Part shown: in pieces, positions 18,358 to 27,200 of the stretch
Layout of the letters: each line of letters begins with the position of its first letter
Position numbering within the stretch: the stretch's first letter is position 1
Source of the DNA: JBQTKD01 sp963703165
Lineage (GTDB): Bacteria > Actinomycetota > Actinomycetes > Sporichthyales > Sporichthyaceae
Direction: 5' to 3'
Assembly: GCA_963703165.1 (NCBI GenBank)
Contig: OY969798.1
Coordinates: 2,728,001 to 2,792,000 of the forward strand
Length of the DNA: 64,000 nucleotides
The notes under the pieces: model-generated
Told to the model about the DNA's origin: nothing
Database searches by the model: none
What the model saw: only the letters and a program-made list of their open reading frames with translations
Program-made: the position numbers and the translations under genes

Positions 18358-18636
18358 GTGAAGACGACGGTCGACCTCCCTGAGGACCTCGTGCGCGCCT
18401 TGAAGATCAAGGCGGCTGAGGAGAATCGTCGGTTGCGCGATGTCTTCGCGGAGGTGTTGCGACGGGGCTTGGCGTCGCCGGCCAAGGTCGAGGAGCAGGG
18501 GCGGCACCGGGTGACGCTTCCCCTGGTCCACTCGTCTCGATCGGCGCCAACGGGCCACGAGCTGACGGCCGAACGGGTCGCGGAGATCCTGGAACAGGAA
18601 GACGCGGAATACGCCGCTCGCACCGAGCAGTCGTGA
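18358..18636 (+). CDS. VapB-like antitoxin
   Basis: 92 residues. The N-terminal MKTTVDLPEDLVRALKIKAA is a ribbon-helix-helix DNA-binding domain: one beta strand that pairs in the dimer and two helices. The C-terminal half is acidic and would wrap the toxin. Its stop overlaps the toxin start by four bases (GTGA), the normal coupling in such operons. The dimer would repress its own promoter and neutralise the PIN toxin. Confidence 0.8.
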   Translation: MKTTVDLPEDLVRALKIKAAEENRRLRDVFAEVLRRGLASPAKVEEQGRHRVTLPLVHSSRSAPTGHELTAERVAEILEQEDAEYAARTEQS

Positions 18637-19091
18637 GTCGTTACCTCCCGGACGTCAACATCTGGCTGGCCTTGTGCGTCGAGGGCCACGCGGACCATCG
18701 GCGGGCTCTGCGGTGGTTCGACACCAGCGCGGACGAGGACCTTCTTGCGTTCTGCCGGGTGTCCCAACACGGGTTGTTTCGCCTGCTCACCAACGCCGCG
18801 GTGATGGCCCCCTTCAGGGATGCACCCCTGACGAACGAGGGCGCCTGGTCGGTCTTCGACGCGCTCTGCGCGGATGACCGGATCGACCTGATGGACCGGG
18901 AGCCGGCCGGCTTGGACGAGTGCTGGCGGGCCTTCGCGACCCGGACCACGGCTTCGACCAGGCTGTGGACCGACGCCTACCTGGCCGCTTTCGCCGTGGC
19001 TGGGGACTTCGCGGTGGTGACCGCCGACAGGGGATTCCGGCAATTCGACGGCCTGCGGCTGCATCTGCTGGCGCCGTCCTCAAACGTTTGA
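18633..19091 (+). CDS. VapC-like PIN-domain toxin
   Basis: 152 residues of PIN fold. Acidic catalytic residues are visible in YLPDVNIWLAL (Asp7), in the central Glu/Asp region, in LWTDAYLAAFA (Asp about 112) and in VVTADRGF (about 130). Known role: Mg-dependent endoribonuclease that cuts tRNA or rRNA when free of its antitoxin. Coded directly after its VapB-type partner. Confidence 0.85.
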   Translation: MSRYLPDVNIWLALCVEGHADHRRALRWFDTSADEDLLAFCRVSQHGLFRLLTNAAVMAPFRDAPLTNEGAWSVFDALCADDRIDLMDREPAGLDECWRAFATRTTASTRLWTDAYLAAFAVAGDFAVVTADRGFRQFDGLRLHLLAPSSNV

Positions 19092-19216
19092 AGCCGACGT
19101 CGACCTGCTCGTGAGGCTGCGCGCAACTACGGGTGGCGGGCCGCCCTTGCGGCGGCGAGATAAGGGAGAAACGCTGCCCGCAGTTGCCGAACCTGGCGCA
19201 CCCCACCTCGAGCTGA

Positions 19217-20239
19217 TCAGCAGAAGTAGCGGTACAGGAGCTCGCCGGCGCGGCGGGTGACGTCGGTCGGGACGCCATCGGTGGTCAGGAGCTCGGTCAT
19301 GGCCGCGAGCATCGCGGCGATCTCGTTGGCGGGCGGCGCCGCCTCGCCTCCCGCGCGGAGTGTGACGACGCGGCGGCGGTGGCTGGCCCACTTGTCCTTG
19401 AAGGCGATGAGGCCGGGCTGGTCGTCGTCGCTGACCCCCCAGTCGATGAGGCAGGCTCCGCGTGCCAGGGCCCATTCCAGGGCGGCGCGGTAGAGCGCGT
19501 CGTTGGGGCGCAGGTGGAGCCGGTCGCGGGCGGAGGCGCCGAACTTGTAGTAGACGACGTCGTTCCAGGCCAGCACCAGCATGGCCGCGACGGGGACACC
19601 GTCGTGCTCGGCGACCAGCGTGGTCACCGCGCCCTCGCCGGAGAACTCTTTCCAGATGGACTCGAACAGCTCCCACGGCTGAGCCAGCAGCCGGTACTTG
19701 TCCCGACGCAGGTCGACGTGCAGGCCGTGCAGGATCCGCACGGCGTCGAGGTCGTCGCGGGCGTGGACGCGGACGCCGTTCCGTTCAGCCAGGGCCAGGT
19801 TGCGGCGGGCGTGGCCGTTCAGCAACGTCAGCATGTGCGGCAGGTCCCCGACCAGTTCCGTCCCGTGCCAGCACACCTCACCGACGCGGGCGAAGCGCGA
19901 ATCGAACAGTGCGGCAACGGTGTCGAAGCAGCGCACCGTCATCGGTGCGACGGGCCGCACCACCGGGTCGACGAAGGACCGCAGCCGATCCGCATCACCG
20001 ACCACCGGCTCGGCGCGGTCGCTGAACGGCATGCTGAGCACCCGGGCCCCGCGCAGATCCTGCACCTCGACCCAGCAGAAGCCGTCGCCCGTGGCCGGAT
20101 CCACCACCGCCTGCGGGACGAAGCCGTAGGTGTTGCACACCGCGCGGATCCACGGCGGGGAGACGAACACGCTCGCTTCAGGTCGAGCCGCTACCGCTAC
20201 CCAGCGGTCGTCGACCCGCGGATCGATCTGAGCCGGCAT
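19217..20239 (-). CDS. FemAB-like GNAT-fold acyltransferase (operon gene 9)
   Basis: 340 residues, the last gene of the polysaccharide operon. The C-terminal half has FemAB/GNAT signatures: LNGHARRNLALAERNGVRV near 160, VAEHDGVPVAAMLVLAWNDV near 238, and an acceptor region (LYRAALEWALARGACLIDWG). FemX-type enzymes move amino acids from aminoacyl-tRNA; relatives in exopolysaccharide loci are thought to modify cell-wall or polymer residues. The ATG at 20239 overlaps the stop of the glycosyltransferase gene by one base. It is a distant paralogue of the FemAB-like gene at 23113-24261. Confidence 0.72.
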   Translation of the reverse strand: MPAQIDPRVDDRWVAVAARPEASVFVSPPWIRAVCNTYGFVPQAVVDPATGDGFCWVEVQDLRGARVLSMPFSDRAEPVVGDADRLRSFVDPVVRPVAPMTVRCFDTVAALFDSRFARVGEVCWHGTELVGDLPHMLTLLNGHARRNLALAERNGVRVHARDDLDAVRILHGLHVDLRRDKYRLLAQPWELFESIWKEFSGEGAVTTLVAEHDGVPVAAMLVLAWNDVVYYKFGASARDRLHLRPNDALYRAALEWALARGACLIDWGVSDDDQPGLIAFKDKWASHRRRVVTLRAGGEAAPPANEIAAMLAAMTELLTTDGVPTDVTRRAGELLYRYFC

Positions 20240-21201
20240 CACATTCCCTCCAACAGCAGCGGGCCGAGCGGCTTCTCGACGACCCCGAGGTCCACCGCGC
20301 TCAGGACGTCCGCCGCGCACAGCCGTTCCGGCGACAGCACACGCGCCAGACCCCGCCGATCGAGCTCGGTCGCGAACTGTGCCTGATGCCCGTCCGGGGT
20401 CTCCGTCGGTGGGCGGCGCGCCACGACCAGCGGAACGACTCCCGCCCGCAGCGACGCCAGGACGCACCCGACGCCGGCGTGGGTGATGACAACGTCGGAG
20501 CGTCGCAGCTGATCGTCCAACTCGTCCTGCGGGATCAACCCGGACGCGACCATCCCGGGCACCTGCTGGCCGCCCGTCTGCCAGAAGACCGACACCGGGC
20601 GGCCCGTCTCCCGTTCGAGCGGCCCGCCCGCGGCCAGCAACCGGGCCAGCGGAGCGAGCAGACGGTCGAACGGCTCGGGACCGGTCCCGATCATCACCGT
20701 CACCCGCAGCGTGTCTCCCCATGCAGCAGGGCGCGGCATCACCTGGAACGCGTCGAGATCGTTCTCCGTGTACGCCCACCGGCCGCGGCTCCAGGAGCGG
20801 TAGCGGCAGTGCAGCCGGATCCGGGGCGTCCCGGCCAGCACCCGCCCGGTCAACGACGGCCCGCTGACCCGCGTCATGCTCTCGACGTAGTGACACGACA
20901 CCCCGCGGCGCGCCAGGTACGGCAGATACGCCAGCGCGATCCCCGCACCCGCCGAGACGGCCCGCCGTGGACGGTGGGCGCGCAACAGTGCGGGTCCGCC
21001 GGGCAGGGCGCGAGCCAGGTGCATGACGTTACGGGGCGCGACCTCGGGGACGTACACCACCTGACGTCCCATCAGGGCGGTGCGGCTCTGCGGCGAGTCG
21101 TGGGTCACCCAGACGTCGTCAGGACTCGGTTCCATCCGTTCGGCCAGCCGCAGCAGCTCGCCGAGGTGCCCGCCGGTCGAGGTGACGTAGACGGTGCTCA
21201 C
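20239..21201 (-). CDS. Fused Alg14-Alg13-like glycosyltransferase (operon gene 8)
   Basis: 320 residues. The N-terminal part begins VSTVYVTSTGGHLGELL, the Gly-rich loop of Alg14/PssD/CpsF-type membrane-associated subunits. The C-terminal part starts near residue 165 with VTVMIGTGPEPFDRLL and contains DVVITHAGVGCVLASLRAGV, the donor-binding region of Alg13/PssE/CpsG or GT28 C-terminal domains. In many capsule loci these are two separate proteins; here both occur in one chain. Likely reaction: transfer of the second sugar from a UDP-sugar to the undecaprenyl-linked first sugar. The GTG start overlaps the previous stop (GTGA). Confidence 0.75.
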   Translation of the reverse strand: MSTVYVTSTGGHLGELLRLAERMEPSPDDVWVTHDSPQSRTALMGRQVVYVPEVAPRNVMHLARALPGGPALLRAHRPRRAVSAGAGIALAYLPYLARRGVSCHYVESMTRVSGPSLTGRVLAGTPRIRLHCRYRSWSRGRWAYTENDLDAFQVMPRPAAWGDTLRVTVMIGTGPEPFDRLLAPLARLLAAGGPLERETGRPVSVFWQTGGQQVPGMVASGLIPQDELDDQLRRSDVVITHAGVGCVLASLRAGVVPLVVARRPPTETPDGHQAQFATELDRRGLARVLSPERLCAADVLSAVDLGVVEKPLGPLLLEGM

Positions 21202-21941
21202 CAGCGCTTCCAGGGCTTCGCGCGCAGATGGTCCTTGACCCGCTTGATGTAGCCCTGTGCCCCCGGGTCGTGCCATTCGCCGGAGAAGTGCCACCCGAGG
21301 CAGCCCCACAGATCCCCTGCGCGGTAGTCCGGCCGGAGGTAGGTGACCCAGCCCTCGAAGCAGCCGCGGACCGCAGCGAGGCCGTAATCGACGTTGAACG
21401 CCGTCGACTGCAGCGACCACGGCCAGGACCCGGGGCGGTGGAGGTCCTTCAGTTGCAGGATGCCGAAGCTCGTCGGACACGGGGGAGTGTCCCCGCCGAC
21501 GCAGCCCCGCGGGTCCTCCGAGACGTCGCCGGTGTGCGACTGGACCCACGTCGACTCCTCGACCGCCATCGCGCGCACGACGTCGGCCGGCATGCCCCAC
21601 CGGCACGCTCCCCAGGCGAGGATCTGATCGGTGGTGCCGGTGAACCGGCCCTCGATGCGCGGCACGATCCGGGCGTTGAACTCCGGCGCGTACCCGTGCT
21701 CCGGCCACGCCGGGACCCTGTACCCCGCGGGCGGCATGGTGCGGTTCGCCGCTGTGTTCTCCGGCCGCGGTTCGGGCCCCAACACCGTGCGCCGGGCGCA
21801 CTCCTGGGTGCTGGGCAGTTCCGCGCCGGGCGGCGCGGTGGCCTCGGCCGAGAACTCGGCCGCGCGCGCGGTGCCCTCACCCGCGGGCCCGCACCCTGTC
21901 GTGAGCAGCAGGACCGCGCACAGGAACGCCGCCCGCTTCAC
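21198..21941 (-). CDS. Lytic-transglycosylase-like lipoprotein (operon gene 7)
   Basis: 247 residues. A type II signal peptide (KRAAFLCAVLLLTTGCGPAG) gives a lipid-anchored Cys at about 17. The mature part has a goose-type or SLT-like core: VVRAMAVEESTWVQSHTGD near 125 with a candidate catalytic Glu, then PTSFGILQLKDLHRPGSWPW and a Trp-rich end. Several Cys pairs suggest disulfides. A muramidase in a polysaccharide operon may open peptidoglycan so that the polymer or its exporter can pass, or attach polymer to the wall. Its GTG overlaps the upstream stop by four bases. Confidence 0.68.
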   Translation of the reverse strand: MKRAAFLCAVLLLTTGCGPAGEGTARAAEFSAEATAPPGAELPSTQECARRTVLGPEPRPENTAANRTMPPAGYRVPAWPEHGYAPEFNARIVPRIEGRFTGTTDQILAWGACRWGMPADVVRAMAVEESTWVQSHTGDVSEDPRGCVGGDTPPCPTSFGILQLKDLHRPGSWPWSLQSTAFNVDYGLAAVRGCFEGWVTYLRPDYRAGDLWGCLGWHFSGEWHDPGAQGYIKRVKDHLRAKPWKRW

Positions 21942-23116
21942 AGCGCCACCTGCGTCCGACGGGAGGCCCGTGCCCGGACCCGTGCGCCGGTCAACGCGCT
22001 GCGCGCCGCCCGCAACGGGGCGACCTGGGTGGCCAGGTGCAACTGGTAGCGCCAGGCCGGGTACCCGCCGCGGCGGGCGGCCAGGGCATAGGCGAAGCGG
22101 ACGATCGAACCGTCGAGATCGGCGGGGAGGTCCTCGAACCACCGGGCGCTGCGGCACGCCGCGGCCTGGGCCTGCGCGATCGCGGCACGGCGGCGGCGCG
22201 AGTAGGTGGCGAGGGCATCATCGAGGCGGGAGTGCGTCGCGAGTTGCTGGGCCAGTTCCACCGCGTCACCGATCGCCAACGTGGTCCCGGACCCGATGGA
22301 GAAGTGCGTGGTGTGGGCCGCGTCGCCCACGAGCACGACGTTATGGTGATGCCACGTCAGATTCGTGACGCGGGTGAAGGTCTCCCACGGCAGCCGGTCC
22401 GACGACGGGCTCAACAGGGGCGCACCCTGCAGGTGCCGCGCGAAGATACGGCCGAGCGCGGTCAGGGCCTCGTCGGCGGTCATCGTGTCCAGGCCGAGCG
22501 CGGTGCGGGTCTGGGGTGAGCACTCGACGATGAACGTGGTCCGGTCGGCGGCGTAGGGGTAGGAGTAGAACCAGATCGGCCCGGCCGCGGTGCGCTCGAA
22601 GGCGTAGCGGAACGCCGAGAACACGCCCGGGGTGGCCAGCCACGCGAAGGTGGTCGCCCCGTCGGTGAGTTCGGTCCCGAACTCCGCGGCGTGGGCGGTC
22701 CGCAACCGGCTGTGGGCTCCGTCGGCGGCGACGACGAGATCGGCGTCGAGGTTGTCGTCCGCGGGGTGTCCGTGGCGCACGTCCACGCCGAGGTCGACGC
22801 CCCGCGCGGTGAGCAGGTTCAGGAGTTCGGCCCGCCCGATCGCGTAGCCGTAGCCGCCCAGGTGCGCCCGTCGCGCGCCGACGTGCACCTCCTGATCTCG
22901 CCAGCGCCCCGGTGCGTCGGCCAGCGGAGCTGCCACCACGGGGTCCACGGTGTGCATGAGATCGAGCAGGTCGTCGGAGTAGGTCACGCCCCACCCGAAC
23001 GTGCGGCCCTGCGGGTTCTTCTCGTACACCGTGACCTCATGGCGCGGATCCCGCAGCTTCGCGGCGATCGCGACGTACAGTCCCGCCGGCCCCGCGCCGA
23101 CACACGCGATCCTCAT
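21938..23116 (-). CDS. FAD-dependent aromatic monooxygenase-like protein (operon gene 6)
   Basis: 392 residues. The Rossmann FAD loop GAGPAGLYVAIAAK is at the N-terminus (about 7-20), the second FAD motif VVLVGDAAHTTHFSIGSGTT near 285, and YEKNPQGRTFGWGVTYSDD near 35 is a signature of salicylyl-CoA 5-hydroxylase and aminobenzoyl-CoA monooxygenase N-terminal halves. Those relatives are often longer because of a fused oxidoreductase domain absent here. A hydroxylase of aryl or acyl thioesters is unexpected inside a polysaccharide operon and may tailor a lipid or aromatic substituent. ATG 23116 is coupled to the upstream stop (ATGA). Confidence 0.75.
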   Translation of the reverse strand: MRIACVGAGPAGLYVAIAAKLRDPRHEVTVYEKNPQGRTFGWGVTYSDDLLDLMHTVDPVVAAPLADAPGRWRDQEVHVGARRAHLGGYGYAIGRAELLNLLTARGVDLGVDVRHGHPADDNLDADLVVAADGAHSRLRTAHAAEFGTELTDGATTFAWLATPGVFSAFRYAFERTAAGPIWFYSYPYAADRTTFIVECSPQTRTALGLDTMTADEALTALGRIFARHLQGAPLLSPSSDRLPWETFTRVTNLTWHHHNVVLVGDAAHTTHFSIGSGTTLAIGDAVELAQQLATHSRLDDALATYSRRRRAAIAQAQAAACRSARWFEDLPADLDGSIVRFAYALAARRGGYPAWRYQLHLATQVAPLRAARSALTGARVRARASRRTQVAL

Positions 23117-24261
23117 CGCTTCCGCCCCGTCGTCCCGGCGCCCCGCATCAGGTCCCGGGCCAGGTCGACACCGCGGCGGCCCAGTTCGGTGCGGGTCGCG
23201 ACGTCGTAGGCGGCGCGCGCCGTGGCGGGCCGGAAGAGCTCCACCGCCGGGGGATAGCGGTAGGGAACCCCGCCGAAGGTGAGCTTGGGTTGATCGATCG
23301 ACGCGATGGACGGCGGGTCGGTGCCGGCGCCGTCGAGCAGCGCGGCCAGGGTCTGCGGCTCGAGCCCACCGAAGTCGAACCAGCGGTAGCCCTGTTCCTT
23401 GGCCCACTGGATCATCGCCCAGTGCACGGCCGCGGGAACACTCAGCCGGGCTCCCGGCCCGGAGCGGTCGAACCCGCCGAGACGACCGCGCAGCATCCCC
23501 GCGCAACCGGTCATCAGCTCGGCCGAGACGGGCGTCCCGTCCACCTCGCCGATGAACATGACCACCTTGCCGCGGCGGTCCAGCTCCCGATAGAGAGTGC
23601 TGACGTAGCTGTGCGGCAGGGGCCGGTACCCGCGCTGACCGGCGGCCAGGTCCATGAGCCGCAGCAGCACGTCGACGTCGCCGGACGTGCCGCGGCGCAC
23701 GGTGACGCCGTGCTCGGCCCACCGGTTGGTCCACGACCGCAGGCGTTTACCGAACCGCGCGCGGATGTCGACGAGGTCGTCGTGCAGATCGATGCGGACC
23801 GATCCGCCGGGTGCGATCGCCGCGTCCGACGGGCGGAACCCCAGCTGAATCAGGTGCCCGGTGACGGCCTCGCCACCCTCGGGCGGCTGGACGAACAACG
23901 CGCGCAGTCGTTGTGTGCCGTAACGGTGCAGGGCCTGGGCGACGGCCCATTGCGTGAGGTCGCGCAGGTCCTCGTCGAGACCGTCGGCGACGACCGGCCC
24001 GTACGGCACGTACCCGACGCTGCCGAGGACCGGGATCCGACGGATCAGCAGTTGCGCGCCCCCGAGCAATTGGCCGCCGCTGCTCGCCTGCAGCAGGACC
24101 CGGTCGTAGCCGACCTGCGCCCGCAGGTGCGCCCAGACGCTGTGCTGGGTGACGTCGGTGCCGGGTGTGGCGTCGACGAGCCTGTCCCAGGGCGCGGTGT
24201 CATGGCCGGCGCCGACCTGCGCGGAGACCACGATCTGCGCGGGTCCTGCCAGGGTCGTCAT
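23113..24261 (-). CDS. FemAB-like GNAT-fold acyltransferase (operon gene 5)
   Basis: 382 residues with two tandem GNAT-like halves as in FemAB/FemX and the PEP-CTERM-associated FemAB family. Visible parts are WDRLVDATPGTDVTQHSVWA near 25, FGKRLRSWTNRWAEHGVTVR near 170, VVMFIGEVDGTPVSAEL near 227, and GGFDRSGPGARLSVPAAVHW followed by YRWFDFGGLEP, the C-terminal acceptor or donor region. Relatives are proposed to transfer amino acids or acyl groups to cell-wall or exopolysaccharide precursors. No exosortase or PEP-CTERM gene is seen nearby. ATG 24261 overlaps the stop of the giant fusion gene (ATGA). Confidence 0.75.
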   Translation of the reverse strand: MTTLAGPAQIVVSAQVGAGHDTAPWDRLVDATPGTDVTQHSVWAHLRAQVGYDRVLLQASSGGQLLGGAQLLIRRIPVLGSVGYVPYGPVVADGLDEDLRDLTQWAVAQALHRYGTQRLRALFVQPPEGGEAVTGHLIQLGFRPSDAAIAPGGSVRIDLHDDLVDIRARFGKRLRSWTNRWAEHGVTVRRGTSGDVDVLLRLMDLAAGQRGYRPLPHSYVSTLYRELDRRGKVVMFIGEVDGTPVSAELMTGCAGMLRGRLGGFDRSGPGARLSVPAAVHWAMIQWAKEQGYRWFDFGGLEPQTLAALLDGAGTDPPSIASIDQPKLTFGGVPYRYPPAVELFRPATARAAYDVATRTELGRRGVDLARDLMRGAGTTGRKR

Positions 24262-27200
24262 CGAGAACCTCCGTCGAGAGCGGCGGGCAGGGTGCGCGCG
24301 AGGATCTTCAGATCGGTACGCAGGCGCCGGTCCTGCACGTACTCGGCGTCGAGGGCGAGCATCTGAAGGGTACTCAGATGGCTGCGGCCGCTGACCTGCC
24401 AGAGCCCCGTCATGCCGGGGCGGACCTGGAAACGGCAGGCGTACTCGGCGGGGAACATGGCGGCTTCCCAGGGCAGGCAGGGCCGCGGCCCGACGAGACT
24501 CATGTGCCCGGCGAGCACGTTGAGCAGTTGTGGCAGTTCGTCGAGGCTGGTCCGGCGCAGGAACCGGCCGAGCGAGGTGATCCGCGGATCGGCAGCGAGT
24601 TTCGTGCTGCCGTCGACGGTGGTGTCCTCGCCCCCCAGCTCGCGGGCGATGAGATCGCGCAGCGCGGCGTCCGCCTCGTCCGCGTCCACGCGCATGGTGC
24701 GGAACTTCAGCATCGGGAACGGGCGCAGGTCCTTGCCGACGCGTTCCTGGCGGAACACGGCCGGGCCGGGGCTGGTGACGCGCACCGCGACGCCGATCGC
24801 CAGCATCACGGGTGCGAGCAGCACCAGGGCGAACGAGGACACGGTCAGGTCCAGTGCTCGACGGGACACCGAGCCGGGGGTGCGGGGGGCGGGCAGGACC
24901 GGCGTGCGCGTCACGGGCAGCAGCAGCGGACCGGCGACGACGGCCATCAGCACGAACATGAGGTCCCCGGGGCCGCGCAGGGTCAGGTGCGGGTCGAGGA
25001 CCATCAACACCAGCAGCGCGGGCCACCAGGTGGCCAACGTCTGCGCGCACACACCGCGCGGCCCGAGATCGGCGGCGTCACGTCCGGCCCGGCGCAGGAC
25101 CGTCCAGCTCAGCACCGCGAACCCGAGCAGCAGCGGGGTGCCGCCGATCCAGAGCAGGTCCAGGTACCCGGACTCGAGGTAGATGACGTCCCGCCAGGTC
25201 TCCGGGGCGGGCGTCACCGAGTTCGGGGAGATCCCGAACGCGAGGGCGCTGGGGTCGAGGTGCGGCAGGTAGAAGTTCGAGAGGTTGTCCCAGCGGCCCA
25301 GCCAGCTCGTCGGCCACTGGCCCTGCGCGAACTCCTGCATGCGACCGGCGACGGCCGGTGCGCCGATCAGGCCGATGACCACGACCGCGGGAATGACTCT
25401 CGAGGCCCGGAATCCCTGTCTGTGGTCGATCTGACGCATCAACAGGGCGCCGACGACAATGCAGGCGATCCAGGTGGAGATCTGCCCGCAGGCCAGGATG
25501 CCGGCGCCGATCGTCGACCCCAGGACGAGACGGGTGCGGCGCGAGACACCGCCGCGTCGGGAGGCGTGGACGAGCAACAGCCCGCACAGGATGAGGAAGT
25601 CCCCGGTGGCGATCGGTGAGCCGAGGGTGGAGGAGCCGCGGCTGGCGATGTTCTCCGCGTCGACGTCCAGCGCCCAGGCCGATCCGAGGACGGTGAGCAC
25701 CGGACCGACGTGCAGGGTCTGCAGCACGGCGATTGCCGCGACGACGGCGCCGGACCAGAGCACGGTGTGCAGGCACCGTGCGATGTCCGCGGGCGTGCGT
25801 ACTGTCGCGCGGGTGAACACGTAGAGCCCGAGCACCTTGCACACCGGCAGCAGCGCCGCCAGTTCGATCGGTTCGGGACTGTGGCCGCGCAGCAGCATCC
25901 ACGTCAGGGGCCACACGACTGCACAAGCCGCGAGCACCGCGCACGCACCGTCCCAGACCGTCCACCGCAGCCGGTGCCGCGCGCCGCGCAACCAACGCCA
26001 GGTCCCACCGGTCAGCGCGCCGCCGACGACCAGGACCAGGACGGCCTCGTTGGGGCGCAGCAGCGGGATCAGGTGTCCTCGTTCGATCCCGGCCAGGATC
26101 GGGAGGGACGCGAGGTAGATCAGCAGCCCGTACATCGGCGTGCGCGCGCACAGCGCGACGACCGCCAGCGCGACGAGGACGCCGACGCTCGGGGCCAACC
26201 ACTGTGGCCGCAGCCCGAGCACGGCACCGGTTACCGTCGCGAGCAGGACCGCCGACAGGGAGAGCGCCGTGGTCCCGGACCGTTCTCGGGCCTCGCGGGT
26301 CGTGGGGGTCTCGCGGGTCGCGGGGATCTCGGGGGTGCCACGGACTTCCCGGACCTCGCGGGGCTGTGCGGGGGCCGCCCTGCGCAGGACGGTCACGTAG
26401 CCGTAGACCGCCCACGCGAGCACGGGCAGCAGCGCCAGGTACTGCCACGGGAGAGGGACCAGCACCCCGACGATCGCGATCCCGAATGCGCCCGGGAGCA
26501 TCGCGAGCAGGGCACGTCGCAAAGGTCGCAGGTCGTCGCGTCGGACCAGCGGCGCGGTGCCGAACCGACGGCGCAGCGCCACCAGGATCACGACGGCACC
26601 CGCGCACTCGCCGAGAAACATCGCGGCGACGAGTCCGATCAACCGGGTCCCGTCCGCGGGCCAGAGCATCGCGACGGCACCGCCGAGGAGGGTGGCCACG
26701 AGCAGTGCCTGGCCGGAGCGGGCGGGGCTGCGGGGGTCGCCGAGGGCGAACATCGCGTGGTTGGCGAGGTCGTGCACGACACCGACGAGTTGCGTGCCGG
26801 CGACGATCACCAACGAGACGGCCAGGGTGGTGACGATCCATGAGGCGTGCAGGTCCGCGGGGGTGAGCAAGTTCGCGGCGGGCCACGCACCCACCACGAG
26901 CAGCAGCGACAGCGGGGCGGCGGCGCTCGACGCGTACCGCAGGCAGGTGTGCCACCCGGAGCGGAACGCCTCGAGGTCGCGTGACGTGGCCGAGGCGGCC
27001 AGCGCCGGGAGGGCCGCCACCGCCACCGCGCCGCCGCCGACGCTGAGCCCGGCGTTGAACGCGGTCCACGCGACCTGCACCACGAACACCCCGCCGTGCA
27101 CGGTCGCGGCGAGCACCAGGACGCCGTAGAACGCCACCGCCGGGCAGGCGGCGACGCTCACCGACCGGCGCAGCTGCCGCAGGACGTCCTGCGTCCCGGG

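Noticed and set aside
26285..26360. Imperfect short repeats as an insertion point within the fusion gene
   Set aside because: They encode the Pro/Arg/Glu/Thr linker between domains in frame; there is no duplication or end repeat that would indicate an insertion.
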